Made by a program: the position numbers and the translations under genes. 48,726 nucleotides of DNA from the NCBI GenBank assembly GCA_903843305.1, contig CAIMPI010000002.1, positions 1 to 48,726 of the forward strand, read 5' to 3'. The notes beneath the pieces are model-generated. The model searched no databases, was not told the DNA's origin, and worked only from the letters and a program-made list of their open reading frames with translations. Positions 16,383 to 27,847 of this stretch are shown here, piece by piece (within the stretch, counting starts at the first letter, position 1; the number at the start of each line of letters is the position of its first letter). Origin of the DNA: an uncultured Chlorobiaceae bacterium (GTDB lineage: Bacteria; Bacteroidota; Chlorobiia; Chlorobiales; Chlorobiaceae).

Positions 16383-17093
16383 CTATTTCATAAAAATCAT
16401 GATAAGGCCGGAATTGTGTAACCTGTTGAAAGCTGTTTTATCGAAATCAGCATAGATCCCTGCGAGAGAAAAACCTGCAGCGCTATGCCTTTGAAGAAAA
16501 ACGTCAGCAGAAAGAGGATACAATGTTACCTGTTCATTGAAAACCTTCTTGTCGCCTAAAACAAGTTCAACGTCAAAAGCGACTTGCTCAGGCGAAATAA
16601 GCGCATAACGACGATAAAAAGCCACAGAACCATCTCCAACAGTTTTTACCGGAAAACGATACTCCCCAAACCCGAGAAGATAGTCCCAGTTCACTACCTG
16701 AAAGATCCAGCAACCCCCAGGCTCAAGAGCGGTATAAACTTCACGAAGAAAAACAGAAAAACGGTCAGGAGGAAGGTGGGCCACAACATTGCCAATAGAA
16801 TAGATCATACGAAAGGAACGCTTCCGAGAACCAATCTCAGCAATGTCCATACAGCAAAATTCCGCTTCAGGACAGCTTATTTCCGCTGCTTCAATCATTT
16901 TCGGATCGAGATCAATACCCATTGACCTAAAACCATCACGCTGAAACCTGCAGCAATAGTGACCCGGCCCGCACCCGGCATCAAGCACAGCACTTCCCTG
17001 ATTGCCTGCATGTTCGAGGAGAAAGCGATAGACCTCCTCACGAAACGGGAAGAGCTGTTCGTACCAGGAAGCAAATTCGGAATAAAAGGACAT
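16383..17093 (-). CDS. class I SAM-dependent methyltransferase
   Basis: A 236-residue protein with AdoMet motif VLDAGCGPGHYC near residue 37, followed by MGIDLDPKMIEAA, MDIAEIG, and post-motif IYSIGNVVAHL and LEPGGCWIFQVVNWD. The C-terminal half is a beta-rich cap. The family matches Methyltransf_25-type enzymes of unknown substrate. It stands alone, transcribed leftward, with a 77-bp gap before the end of cydC (convergent). Confidence 0.82.
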   Translation of the reverse strand: MSFYSEFASWYEQLFPFREEVYRFLLEHAGNQGSAVLDAGCGPGHYCCRFQRDGFRSMGIDLDPKMIEAAEISCPEAEFCCMDIAEIGSRKRSFRMIYSIGNVVAHLPPDRFSVFLREVYTALEPGGCWIFQVVNWDYLLGFGEYRFPVKTVGDGSVAFYRRYALISPEQVAFDVELVLGDKKVFNEQVTLYPLSADVFLQRHSAAGFSLAGIYADFDKTAFNRLHNSGLIMIFMK

Positions 17094-17182
17094 GGCTTCG
17101 TTGATGGATAATCCTGACGGATAGAGGCCACACGCACGACAAAAACACTGATACGCTTATCAGGCGACAAGTAATAAAAATA

Positions 17183-17722
17183 TCACTTGTGAGTATTATT
17201 CATTTGCACATGCGTCAAAAATAAAGCTCCAGAAATCAGAATAATTCCCACACCCAAATACAAAAGATCCAAAGAGTTCTGATACTGGATATCTAAAGAT
17301 TTTTCAAAGAAAGAAACGATTAAGATCATTAGAATTACTTTACCAAGAGCTGCTTTAAGATCGTCAAGACTCTTAATATTTAACCAATTTGGACGAGATT
17401 CAGGTGTACGACTTGCAGGGTCTATTTTACTGATAAATAATTCATAAAGACCCATACTGAAAATGAGTAATACTGTTGCAAACAGATAATTATCAACGGA
17501 GGAAATTAACACGGTAACAAGTGTCTCCCCACCATGTCCATTGAGATCATTAAAGTTATTTAATTGTCCAATAAACATATATAAACCATTAAAAACCAAC
17601 AACGTACCTTTAATATACATAATAATAGAGGCGACTAAAGAACCTAACACTGAAGTTAATACGGTAAAACGAGTATTAAACAACAGCGACTCAAAAATAT
17701 TCTCTATTTTTATCTTATTCAT
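17183..17722 (-). CDS. UPF0114 (YqhA-like) membrane protein
   Basis: A 179-residue protein with about four membrane segments: near residues 18-36 (RFTVLTSVLGSLVASIIMYI), 38-53, 72-92 (LVTVLISSVDNYLFATVLLIF) and 148-168 (LLYLGVGIILISGALFL), and the conserved ISKIDPASRTPESRPNWLNIKSLDDLKAAL loop that is diagnostic of UPF0114. The function of this family is unknown. The gene is AT-rich compared with its neighbours. It is alone on the minus strand, divergent from the thiC riboswitch. Confidence 0.88.
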   Translation of the reverse strand: MNKIKIENIFESLLFNTRFTVLTSVLGSLVASIIMYIKGTLLVFNGLYMFIGQLNNFNDLNGHGGETLVTVLISSVDNYLFATVLLIFSMGLYELFISKIDPASRTPESRPNWLNIKSLDDLKAALGKVILMILIVSFFEKSLDIQYQNSLDLLYLGVGIILISGALFLTHVQMNNTHK

Positions 17723-17967
17723 TTGTTAATCCGGATAATTAAATTATGTATGTCTGAATCCTCTTTAATGTATGTGGCGAAAACCGTTACACGACAACAA
17801 ACAACCTGATGTTGGTGAGCGTTCAATCTGCTCTGCAAGCAGGTCAACTCGTTGAATAAAATATGTATAATTATGAAAAAAACATACCCTTTTGTTGTCT
17901 ATAATTGTAATAGTACATTATTTGTATAATACCCTGAATTTCAGTATCGTAACTGATAGTTTCTCAT

Positions 17968-18068
17968 CTTGGGGGTGCTGAATTTTTTCCACGATTATAG
18001 CGGGGAGAAAAGAACGCTGAGAGTAAACCCTTGTAACTTGATGCAGGTAATGCTGACGCAAGAAAAGA
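17968..18068 (+). promoter_or_regulatory. TPP riboswitch (THI element)
   Basis: GGGGGTGCTGAAT starts the conserved domain, and GCTGAGAG, ACCCTTGTAACTTGATGCAGGTAATGCTGACGCA carry the conserved THI-box core: the GCTGAGA and GATNNGG/AATGC parts in the right order and spacing. It sits about 80 nt before thiC. TPP binding is expected to reduce thiC expression; the gene start is not far downstream, and a translational mechanism is possible as no U-rich terminator is seen. Confidence 0.9.
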
Positions 18069-18136
18069 TGAAGCTGGCTCTGTGTTCACGATTTGTCCCA
18101 CTCTTCCCGCTTCTCCTGCACTGCCTGACAGTTTAA

Positions 18137-19780
<1,644 letters not shown>

Positions 19781-19791
19781 ACATATACTGA

Positions 19792-19825
19792 CAATGGACA
19801 GCGTAAAGGATTCCGCTGTCCATTG
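19792..19825. terminator. stem-loop between convergent thiC and tpiA
   Basis: A perfect 12-bp inverted repeat, CAATGGACAGCG and CGCTGTCCATTG, with a 10-nt loop. It lies 12 nt after the thiC stop and before the tpiA stop on the other strand. There is no U-tract on either side, so it may act as a bidirectional terminator or as a 3'-end stabiliser. Confidence 0.6.
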
Positions 19826-19837
19826 AGCCCATAAAAA

Positions 19838-20593
19838 TTAATGAGATGCTGCTTTGACAATAGCAGCAAAATCTGTTGCGTTGAGACTGGCTCCACCGAT
19901 CAGGCCGCCATCAATGTTCGGCATAGCAAAAAGTTCTGCTGCATTGGATGGCTTGACACTTCCGCCGTACTGGATACGAAGCGCTTCTGCGGCTATATCG
20001 CCATAAAGTTCGGTAATGATGGTGCGGATAAGAAAGTGAACTTCTTCAGCCTGTGCTGAAGAAGCCGTCTTTCCTGTTCCTATTGCCCAGACCGGCTCAT
20101 ACGCAATGACAATCGAACTGATATCGCTTATACCAGTTAACCCTTCATGTACCTGAGACGAAACAACAGCATCGGTTACCCCGCTTTCGCGCTCAGCAAG
20201 TGTTTCACCGACACAAAGGATAACGTTAAGACCTTCCGATAAAGCTTTTTTTACTCTGAGATTGACTGTCGCATTTGTTTCACCGAAATACTGGCGGCGC
20301 TCGGAGTGGCCGATAATAACAGAGGCACAACCAGCGGCATTAAGCATTCTGGCGGATACTTCGCCAGTATAGGCTCCATCATTTTCGTAATGGCAGTTCT
20401 GGGCAACAAGCTGAATTTCACTACCATCAATAACCCGTCCAGCAGCCTCTAAAGCAAGAAAGGTTGGCGCTATGCCAACTTCGCAACCTGAAAAATTTTC
20501 GCCAAGCGCTGCAAGCACCTCTGAGGCAAGAATCTCTGACTCGGCAATGGTATTATTCATTTTCCAGTTGCCGACAACAATTTTTCTACGCAT
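19838..20593 (-). CDS. tpiA: triosephosphate isomerase
   Basis: Interconverts dihydroxyacetone phosphate and glyceraldehyde 3-phosphate. The TIM-barrel motifs are complete: VVGNWKMN at the N-terminus (Asn and Lys of the active site), GHSERR (His), [11 protein letters not shown] (Glu and loop 6), YGGSVKP, and GLIGGASL at the phosphate site. The 251-residue length is normal. It lies 3 nt downstream of a small gene (20597-20821) on the same strand. Confidence 0.97.
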   Translation of the reverse strand: MRRKIVVGNWKMNNTIAESEILASEVLAALGENFSGCEVGIAPTFLALEAAGRVIDGSEIQLVAQNCHYENDGAYTGEVSARMLNAAGCASVIIGHSERRQYFGETNATVNLRVKKALSEGLNVILCVGETLAERESGVTDAVVSSQVHEGLTGISDISSIVIAYEPVWAIGTGKTASSAQAEEVHFLIRTIITELYGDIAAEALRIQYGGSVKPSNAAELFAMPNIDGGLIGGASLNATDFAAIVKAASH

Positions 20594-20596
20594 CTG

Positions 20597-20821
20597 TTAA
20601 TATTCTGTTTTTACATCATAATAAATCCGGTCAATCTGATCCAGGCTGAACCGGTGTTTTCCTGAACGTGCATCCTTGACTTCGATATCGTTACTGCTGA
20701 CGGCTATAATCCTGCCGTGCCACACTCTTGCCTCTTTGGTCACCAGGTTAATTTCACAATTGAGCAGCTCTTGATTGCCGCTGATTCTGTCCTGACGATA
20801 GATGATTTGACGTTTCCCCAT
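20597..20821 (-). CDS. small conserved protein of unknown function
   Basis: A 74-residue, probably all-beta protein (MGKRQIIYRQDRISGNQELLNCEINLVTKEARVWHGRIIAVSSNDIEVKDARSGKHRFSLDQIDRIYYD). The pattern of alternating strands with GRIIAV, DIEVKDA and F.LDQIDRI resembles an SH3-like or Sm-like small barrel. It is the first gene before tpiA with a 3-nt gap, and follows greA on the same strand, so the three may share a transcript. Function unknown. Confidence 0.65.
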   Translation of the reverse strand: MGKRQIIYRQDRISGNQELLNCEINLVTKEARVWHGRIIAVSSNDIEVKDARSGKHRFSLDQIDRIYYDVKTEY

Positions 20822-20844
20822 GGGATAGCTGATTTAATTTGCCT

Positions 20845-21324
20845 TTATTTAACGAAAATCTCCAATATCTCATAATGAAGTTGACCTTTCGGCACAACGA
20901 CCAGCACTTTTTCTCCGACAGACTTCCCTATCAATGCCCTTCCGACAGGAGAGCGCACAGAAATTTTACCGGCATCGGTATCAGCCTCTTCGGAAGAGAC
21001 CAGGGTATATTCAATAATCTCATTCGTGTCATCAAGATTACTCAGTTTTACAGAGGTCAGAATATACACCTTATCGGTCTTGATCTGCTTAGGATCAAGA
21101 ATCGTAGCTGATGCAAGCTTGTTTTCAAGATCAGCAATACGCGCTTCGGTATGTGACTGCTCCTCTCGTGCGGCATCGTATTCTGCATTTTCGCTCAGAT
21201 CACCATGCGCCCTTGCTTCGGCAATTTTTTCCAGAACTTCCCTTCTGGTTTGATGAACCAGCACATACAACTCCTCTTTCAGTCGATTATAGCCATCGCT
21301 GGTCAGGTAAATTCTGTCAGTCAT
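20845..21324 (-). CDS. greA: transcription elongation factor GreA
   Basis: Rescues stalled RNA polymerase by stimulating transcript cleavage. The N-terminal coiled coil has [16 protein letters not shown], with the acidic tip Asp-Glu pair, and the C-terminal globular domain ends with [21 protein letters not shown]. The 159-residue length is normal. The gene reads leftward towards the small gene and tpiA. Confidence 0.96.
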   Translation of the reverse strand: MTDRIYLTSDGYNRLKEELYVLVHQTRREVLEKIAEARAHGDLSENAEYDAAREEQSHTEARIADLENKLASATILDPKQIKTDKVYILTSVKLSNLDDTNEIIEYTLVSSEEADTDAGKISVRSPVGRALIGKSVGEKVLVVVPKGQLHYEILEIFVK

Positions 21325-21398
21325 CTCTTGTGCTGTTTTTATTGAAAAAAAGAAAATAACTCCATAAATACGATGTGCGCAAACGGACAGGATTGCAA

Positions 21399-21440
21399 AT
21401 AAAAAAAAGTAAAGTCAGCGACCAATAGCTGACTTTACTT
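21399..21440 (-). terminator. rho-independent terminator after htrA
   Basis: Read on the minus strand it is a perfect 13-bp stem, AAGTAAAGTCAGC with GCTGACTTTACTT, an 8-nt loop, then a run of T. The stem spans 21407-21440 and the T-run 21399-21408. It lies 43 nt downstream of the htrA stop. Confidence 0.85.
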
Positions 21441-21482
21441 CAAAGCAATGTACAACTCTAAATCCTTCAGGCAAAAAAAACT

Positions 21483-23030
21483 TTACACATTAAACGCAAA
21501 ATATATTTTACTTTCGCCCCGCTCAACAAGCAGAAACAACAGGTCGCCCTTTTTAATGTTTTTAACAAGGGCACTGTACCCTGCCAACGAAGTGACCTCC
21601 TGCTTGTTCACAGAAAGAATACAATCGCCTGGGCGCAAACCTGCACGATAGGCATTAGATGAAGGCGCCATGGCTGTGATAACAACCTTGCCAGCGGAGG
21701 GTTTCAGCTTCAGTTTCTGAGCTATCTCAGCAGTAAGCTCCTTGGCCCTGAAACCAAGCACAGTACTAACCGTTTCCCCAGCTTCTGTCCGGGAAGTTTC
21801 AGCAACCCTTGTTGCCACCTGCTCTTCAAGACGAACAGTGAAATTTTTTATACTCCCATCCCTGAATACCCTGAGATTTACCATTGATCCGGGTGTCTTG
21901 CTGGCAATGGCATTCCGAAGAGAGACACTGCTCACAACCTTTACCCCATTAAAATCCAGGATAACATCACCAGTTTTCAGGCCACTTTTTGCTGCAGGAC
22001 TTCCCTCTACAACCGTTCCAACCAATGCGCCCTCACCCGCCTTCAAATGCATGACTTTTGCAAGATTATCATCAATATCCTGAAGCGTGACACCAAGATA
22101 AGATCTGGTAACCTTACCTGTGTTAATCAGAGAGGTCAAAACCGTTCTGGCCATATTCGACGGCACGGCAAAACCTATCCCCTCGAACCCGCCTGTGCGG
22201 CTTGCTATGGCAGTATTGACACCGACAAGCTCACCGTTAATGTTGACAAGAGGACCACCGGAATTACCGGGATTGATGGCGGCATCGGTCTGTATGAAAT
22301 CCTCGTAATCGGCAAGCCCGACATTTGCCCTGCCTTTGGCGCTAACAATACCCTGCGTAACCGTTCTGGCAAGATTTTCACCAAGGGGACTGCCGATTGC
22401 GATTACCCATTCACCAACTCTGAGTTTGTCACTATCGCCCATAACAATGGGTTTAAGCCCTTTTACATTAACCTTGATGACGGCAATATCTGTCTTTGGA
22501 TCCGAGCCAATAACCTTTGCATCGATTTTCTGATTATCCGAGGTTCTGACATACACAACATCAGCACCATCGATAACATGATTATTAGTAAGGATATAAC
22601 CGTCAGCAGTAACAATAACCCCTGATCCAAGGCCCCGCTGAACCTCTTTACGACCATTATTCGTTGAACCGCCCCCCTGCATTCCGAACATGTCATCAAA
22701 CGAACTTCCGAACATGTCATCAAAGGGACTTTTGAAAAAGCTGAAAGGGGAAAAAATCCGCTGATTCACGGTTTTTTCGGTAAAAATTGTCACCACAGAG
22801 GGAGTTGCCGACTCGGCAATCTGCACAAATGCCTCGTTAAAGCTCTTAAGCGACTGAATCGGATAATTTTCAATATTGTTCGTTGCCGTAGCAAAATTCG
22901 GCTTGCTGGAGAGACTCGTTCCGTTAAAGGAGAAGTTAAATTCCAGGTTGGAAAAGATAAGAGCGCCTACGGCCACACCTGCGAAAACCAGAAGCAGGTA
23001 TTTAATGAATGATTGTTTCTTTTTCATCAA
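21483..23030 (-). CDS. periplasmic serine protease/chaperone of the HtrA (DegP/DegQ) family
   Basis: Degrades or refolds damaged envelope proteins. An N-terminal membrane anchor or signal (about residues 9-27) leads to the trypsin-like domain with catalytic His in NNHVIDGADVV (about 151), Asp in KTDIAVIKV (about 181) and Ser in NPGNSGGPL (about 258), then two PDZ domains (SRSYLGVTLQDI onwards, and GFRAKELTAEIAQKLKLKP). Length (515) is normal. It follows trpE by 18 nt, so it may be read from the same promoter. Confidence 0.95.
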   Translation of the reverse strand: MMKKKQSFIKYLLLVFAGVAVGALIFSNLEFNFSFNGTSLSSKPNFATATNNIENYPIQSLKSFNEAFVQIAESATPSVVTIFTEKTVNQRIFSPFSFFKSPFDDMFGSSFDDMFGMQGGGSTNNGRKEVQRGLGSGVIVTADGYILTNNHVIDGADVVYVRTSDNQKIDAKVIGSDPKTDIAVIKVNVKGLKPIVMGDSDKLRVGEWVIAIGSPLGENLARTVTQGIVSAKGRANVGLADYEDFIQTDAAINPGNSGGPLVNINGELVGVNTAIASRTGGFEGIGFAVPSNMARTVLTSLINTGKVTRSYLGVTLQDIDDNLAKVMHLKAGEGALVGTVVEGSPAAKSGLKTGDVILDFNGVKVVSSVSLRNAIASKTPGSMVNLRVFRDGSIKNFTVRLEEQVATRVAETSRTEAGETVSTVLGFRAKELTAEIAQKLKLKPSAGKVVITAMAPSSNAYRAGLRPGDCILSVNKQEVTSLAGYSALVKNIKKGDLLFLLVERGESKIYFAFNV

Positions 23031-23048
23031 TGGATAGGGTTAATCGTT

Positions 23049-24545
23049 TTACTCGTTCGCTAAAGCCTCAATAGCTTCAACAGCGGCGATACCTGCCTTC
23101 ATTTTATTCATCGTCTCTTCATATTCTGCTTCTGGCCGTGAATCGGCCACAATACCTCCGGCTGCCTGAAAATAGATGATTTCATCCTCGATAACCATTG
23201 TCCGGATTGCAATTGCCGTCGTAAGATTCCCCTTGAAATCAAGGAATCCGACTGCGCCACCGTACAACCCTCGTTTTTCCTTTTCAAGCTCATAAATGAT
23301 TTCCATAGCACGAACCTTCGGAGCACCGGTAAGCGTACCGGCCGGAAAACAGGACCAGAAGGCATCCATGGTACCTAAGTCGTCCCGAAGTTCACCCCGC
23401 ACATTACTAACAATATGCATCACGTGCGAATATTTTTCAATAACCATCATCTCATTTGTCTCAACGGTACCGATTTTAGCGATTCGACCAATATCATTCC
23501 GGCTCAAATCAATGAGCATCAGGTGCTCAGCCAACTCCTTTTCATCGGCAAGCAACTCGCGAGCATTGCGCTCATCCTCTTCAAAATTGCTGCCGCGATG
23601 CCTCGTCCCAGCAATAGGTCGGGTATCAACTATACGCCGCCCCTTGCTGTCATGCTCAACCTTTACAAGTAATTCGGGTGATGAACCAACAATCTCAAAC
23701 TCCTTCATGTCAAAATAGTAGAGATAGGGCGAAGGATTGATAGTTCTCAGCATCCGGTAAACATCGAAAGAACGAGTATGGAGAGGACGACGAAGACGTT
23801 GTGAAATCTGTACCTGAAAAATATCTCCCGCAACAATGTACTCTTTAGCCTTTTCCACGTTCTGGAGATATCTTTCTTTTGATGTATTGGAAACTACCGA
23901 CTCAGGCTGTTCTGCCCGAAAGGCAATTTCTTCAAGCCCCAATGGACGGAACATCTGTTCGGCAATCTGCTCTATTTTATTTAAGGCAGCAGGCTTGTCT
24001 GTCTCATCAAGATAATTCGAGACAATAAAAACCTTGCGCATGATATTGTCGAAAATCACGAGCGTGTCACAGAAAAGAAGAAAAATGTCTGGAATACCTG
24101 CCGGATCGGGCAATTCTGGATTTGGAATTTTTTCAACAAGGTGCATGGCGTCGTACCCGAAATAACCAAAAACACCAGAAGTGATCATCTGTGGTGATCC
24201 ATTCTTTTTCTTTGGGATTTCTTCAGTATCAAATGCAGCAAGACAACAATCGATCTTCTGGCGCAGATTAGCATTCTCGCTGGCAACCTGACTAAGATCA
24301 TTGAATTTTTCATCAAGAATCTCAATATCAGCAGAACCATCCACTGAACCTTTAAGAATAGCAACAGGATCTATAACGATATAGGAAAAACGCGCAAGAA
24401 ACTCTTCCCCCTCAACCGATTCAAGGAGACATGAAAAAGGACGCTGCAATTTGAGATAAACCGAAACCGGCGTCTCTGTATCAGCATGAACTTCCCTGAA
24501 CAGCGGCTTGAGAAGATAGGGCGCATGCCGTTGATGTACTGACAT
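23049..24545 (-). CDS. trpE: anthranilate synthase component I
   Basis: Makes anthranilate from chorismate in tryptophan synthesis, together with the glutamine amidotransferase TrpG (not seen here). The chorismate-binding domain carries GDIFQVQISQRL, INPSPYLYYFD, EIVGSSPELLV, DTRPIAGTRHRG, LIDLSRNDIGRI and PAGTLTGAPKVRAMEII. The N-terminal regulatory domain has LLESVEGEEFLARFSYI, the site of Trp feedback in the family. Length (498) is normal. trpE and htrA are on the minus strand, divergent from the gene at 24658. Confidence 0.95.
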   Translation of the reverse strand: MSVHQRHAPYLLKPLFREVHADTETPVSVYLKLQRPFSCLLESVEGEEFLARFSYIVIDPVAILKGSVDGSADIEILDEKFNDLSQVASENANLRQKIDCCLAAFDTEEIPKKKNGSPQMITSGVFGYFGYDAMHLVEKIPNPELPDPAGIPDIFLLFCDTLVIFDNIMRKVFIVSNYLDETDKPAALNKIEQIAEQMFRPLGLEEIAFRAEQPESVVSNTSKERYLQNVEKAKEYIVAGDIFQVQISQRLRRPLHTRSFDVYRMLRTINPSPYLYYFDMKEFEIVGSSPELLVKVEHDSKGRRIVDTRPIAGTRHRGSNFEEDERNARELLADEKELAEHLMLIDLSRNDIGRIAKIGTVETNEMMVIEKYSHVMHIVSNVRGELRDDLGTMDAFWSCFPAGTLTGAPKVRAMEIIYELEKEKRGLYGGAVGFLDFKGNLTTAIAIRTMVIEDEIIYFQAAGGIVADSRPEAEYEETMNKMKAGIAAVEAIEALANE

Positions 24546-24657
24546 AAGAATAGAAAACTGAATTAATTATTCATACAAGGTAATAAAGAGAAAAATTTTG
24601 TATCGTAAAAAAACTCCGGCGATATGAACCGGAAAAGGACGAAACCAAGAAGCACCA

Positions 24658-25074
24658 ATGGTACCCCGATTTCCCAAAAAAGACTTCCTGATAAATTGGC
24701 TTAAAGCACTAATGCTCTCACCGGGAGTACTCTTTCCTGCCGCATATCTTCTCGCCTATCTTTCCACCAATATTTACCTGAATGCCGATTTCAAAAAGAA
24801 TCTTGCACAATCCGTCAGTCAGGAAACCGGCAATACCTGGCAGGTAAGCATCAAATCACTAAATTCAGGGTTTATTCTCGATTCCGTAACGCTCAATCAT
24901 ATCGAACTCACTCCAGCCGGAACACCTGCATGCAACAACCAGCCTATTACCATTCCAAACCTCAAAATTCCCTGCCCCGAACTCGAAAAGCTGATGTTCA
25001 GCCCGAGCAAAAGGTTAGAGTCAACACAAGCGATGTGCAAAAAAATTCTTGCGGATGGGCGTATTGTTCAATGA
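24658..25074 (+). CDS. membrane-anchored protein, AsmA-like N-terminal region
   Basis: A 138-residue protein of no family I can name firmly. It has one membrane segment (about residues 17-41, ALMLSPGVLFPAAYLLAYLSTNIYL), then a stretch resembling the first strands of AsmA-like proteins (LNADFKKNLAQSVSQETGNTWQVSIKSLNSGFILDSVTLNHIELT) and two cysteines near residues 94 and 106. It is transcribed divergently from trpE. Its 3' end overlaps the end of lepB by 7 nt in convergent orientation. Confidence 0.6.
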   Translation: MVPRFPKKDFLINWLKALMLSPGVLFPAAYLLAYLSTNIYLNADFKKNLAQSVSQETGNTWQVSIKSLNSGFILDSVTLNHIELTPAGTPACNNQPITIPNLKIPCPELEKLMFSPSKRLESTQAMCKKILADGRIVQ

Positions 25075-25898
25075 ACCATCAGCCCTGGCCGATGCCATCG
25101 AATAGAGCCAAGTTTGCCTAAAGGATCAGTCAGCAACGACAGGTCAGGATCCCATGACCAGTAGACCATCAACGCCTTGCCAACAAGATCTTTTTCCGGC
25201 AAAAAGCCCCAGAAACGACTGTCGAGACTATTGTCGCGGTTGTCGCCCATCGCAAAGTAGTAGTTTTCATGAACCGTGTATTGCTGAGTCGGAGAACCGT
25301 CAACAAAAACCTGCCGACCCTGTAAGCTCACATCGTGCCCCTCATCAGCAATAAGTGCACTGTAGAGCGGAAACGTTGACGGCGTTAATCGAACAACATC
25401 TCCTTTGCGGGGAATACGTATCGGCCCGTAATTGTCCTTATTGTAATTGGAACGCTGCGGGAAAATCATGTAATCCCCCTCTCCTGCGGGCACACGGGTT
25501 CCTATAAATTGTACATGTTCCGGAAGAACTTCTGGTTTCTTATTAATTGAAAGCTGCTGATCATGAATTTCAAGAGTATCGCCGCTCAATGCAATACAAC
25601 GTTTGATATAGTTTAATGATCGATCTTTAGGAAATTTGAAAACAATAATATCTCCACGCTTAACCTTGTCAACTCCCGGTAATCGAATCTCGGTAAAGGG
25701 GATTTTCGGGCCATAAACATATTTGTTTACAAAAAGAAAATCGCCTGCAAGAAGAGTATTTTCCATCGAACCTGTTGGAATACGGTATGATTCCACCACA
25801 AAAACCCGAAGTACCGTTGCAAATATCGCAGCTATAACCAGTGCTTCAAACCACTCCCGTGAATGTTTTTTTTCCGGTTTACCTTTCTGAGTATTCAA
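25068..25898 (-). CDS. lepB: signal peptidase I
   Basis: Cleaves signal peptides of exported proteins. A membrane helix at about residues 14-32 precedes the catalytic Ser in RIPTGSMENTLLAGD (about 42) and the Lys in YIKRCIALSGD (about 97). The conserved FAMGDNRDNSLDSRFWGFLP box is at about 216. Length is 276 residues. It lies 53 nt downstream of lepA on the same strand, the common lepA-lepB pairing. Confidence 0.95.
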   Translation of the reverse strand: MNTQKGKPEKKHSREWFEALVIAAIFATVLRVFVVESYRIPTGSMENTLLAGDFLFVNKYVYGPKIPFTEIRLPGVDKVKRGDIIVFKFPKDRSLNYIKRCIALSGDTLEIHDQQLSINKKPEVLPEHVQFIGTRVPAGEGDYMIFPQRSNYNKDNYGPIRIPRKGDVVRLTPSTFPLYSALIADEGHDVSLQGRQVFVDGSPTQQYTVHENYYFAMGDNRDNSLDSRFWGFLPEKDLVGKALMVYWSWDPDLSLLTDPLGKLGSIRWHRPGLMVH

Positions 25899-25951
25899 TA
25901 CAGTAACGTTTTGAAATGTTATAAAAATGTCGGGAATAGAGTTTATGTCCC

Positions 25952-27769
25952 CTATTCGTCAATATTCAATAATGCAAGGAAGGCCTCCTGCGGAACCTCT
26001 ACCCTGCCGACCTGTTTCATCCTTTTTTTACCCTCTTTCTGTTTTTCAAGCAACTTGCGTTTCCGGCTTATGTCACCGCCATAACACTTGGCCAGCACGT
26101 TTTTGCGCATCGCCGAGATGGTCTCGCGCGAAATCACCTTACTGCCAATTGCCGCCTGGATCGCCACTTCATACATCTGTTTCGGGATAATCCCTTTCAG
26201 TTTCAGACAGAGCTTCTTTCCCCAGTCATAAGCCTTAGAGCGGTGCACAACAATAGAGAGTGCATCGACGGTGTCCCCATTCAACAGCACATCAAGTTTG
26301 ACCAGATCAGACTCACGATAGCCAACATATTCGTAATCCATTGAGGCATAGCCTTTTGAAATGGATTTGAGCCTGTCGTGAAAATCAAAAACGATTTCTG
26401 CCAGAGGAAACTCAAAGTGCATGATCACCCTTGTAACATCAAGATAATCGGTATTCTTGTACTCGCCCCGACGTTCTATGCCGAGTTTCATAATATTGCC
26501 GATATAGTCGGCAAGCGTAATGATCTGCATCGTTACATAAGGCTCTTCAACAAGGCTGATGCGACCAGTCTCAGGCATTTTTGAGGGATTGTCTACAATA
26601 ACAACCTCTCCATTGGTCATCTCAACACGATATTCCACATTCGGAACGGTGGTGATAATATTGACCCCGTACTCTCGCTCGAGACGCTCCTGAATAATCT
26701 CCATGTGGAGCAGACCGAGAAATCCACATCGGAAACCAAAACCGAGTGCCACCGATGTTTCAGGAGTATAAACCAGCGACGCATCGTTCAGAGCCAGCTT
26801 TTCAAGAGACTCGCGAAGATCCTCAAATTCGTTTGAGTTGATCGGATAGAGGCCGCTGAACACCATCGGCTTGACATCCTTGTAACCTGCAAGACGCTCG
26901 TTTGCAGGATTCTCAACAAGGGTAACAGTATCGCCAACCTTGGCATCCTTGACATCCTTGATGGAGCAGATCAGATAGCCAACATCACCAGATTCAAGTA
27001 AATCTTTCGGCTGCCGCTTCATGCTCATGGTACCTATCTCATCGGCAAGAAAAATCTTGTCGCTAGCAAAAAATTTGACCTTGTCACCTTTTCTCAGTGA
27101 ACCTTCAACAATTCGGAGATAAACCACAGCTCCGCGATAAGAATCAAAAACGGAGTCAAAAATCAGAGCGCGCAAAGGCAGATGAGTATTGTCAGCAGGA
27201 TGGGGAATACGCGCAACGATGGCTTCCATCAACTCACTCACTCCGATACCGGCTTTAGCTGATACCTGGAGAATCTCATCGCGTCTTACACCCATAAGAT
27301 CCATGACTTGACGTGCAACACCCTCAACATCCGATGAGGGAAGATCTATTTTATTGATAACCGGAATAATATCGAGACCGGCATCAATGGCAAGATAGAG
27401 ATTGGCAATGGTCTGGGCTTCTACACCTTGAGTAGCATCAACAATAAGAAGAGCACCTTCGCAGGCAGCAAGTGAGCGTGACACTTCATAGCTGAAATCA
27501 ACATGACCTGGAGTATCAATAAGATTCAACGTATATTGCATGCCATCAGCCGCCTTGTATTTCATCTGGATTGCATGACTTTTGATCGTAATGCCACGCT
27601 CGCGTTCAAGGTCCATATCATCAAGAACCTGAGCAGAAGCCATCTGAGTACGATCGAGCGTATGCGTTATTTCCAGCAGCCGGTCGGCCAGTGTAGATTT
27701 TCCATGATCGATATGTGCGATAATGCAGAAGTTCCTGATACGACTGACTTCTGTACTGGACAAGGCCAT
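25952..27769 (-). CDS. lepA: elongation factor 4 (LepA)
   Basis: Ribosome-associated GTPase that can back-translocate tRNAs. GTPase motifs: IDHGKSTL (G1), GITIKSH (G2), DTPGHVDF (G3), NKIDLP (G4) and SAKAG (G5). The EF4-specific C-terminal domain is present ([28 protein letters not shown], then [28 protein letters not shown] at the end). The 605-residue length is standard. Confidence 0.97.
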   Translation of the reverse strand: MALSSTEVSRIRNFCIIAHIDHGKSTLADRLLEITHTLDRTQMASAQVLDDMDLERERGITIKSHAIQMKYKAADGMQYTLNLIDTPGHVDFSYEVSRSLAACEGALLIVDATQGVEAQTIANLYLAIDAGLDIIPVINKIDLPSSDVEGVARQVMDLMGVRRDEILQVSAKAGIGVSELMEAIVARIPHPADNTHLPLRALIFDSVFDSYRGAVVYLRIVEGSLRKGDKVKFFASDKIFLADEIGTMSMKRQPKDLLESGDVGYLICSIKDVKDAKVGDTVTLVENPANERLAGYKDVKPMVFSGLYPINSNEFEDLRESLEKLALNDASLVYTPETSVALGFGFRCGFLGLLHMEIIQERLEREYGVNIITTVPNVEYRVEMTNGEVVIVDNPSKMPETGRISLVEEPYVTMQIITLADYIGNIMKLGIERRGEYKNTDYLDVTRVIMHFEFPLAEIVFDFHDRLKSISKGYASMDYEYVGYRESDLVKLDVLLNGDTVDALSIVVHRSKAYDWGKKLCLKLKGIIPKQMYEVAIQAAIGSKVISRETISAMRKNVLAKCYGGDISRKRKLLEKQKEGKKRMKQVGRVEVPQEAFLALLNIDE

Positions 27770-27847
27770 AAAAAGAGCGTTTGATTCTTTTGAAAATTCA
27801 AGGTGAGGAATATAAGCAAATATTACGATTGTAACATTGCAGTGCCT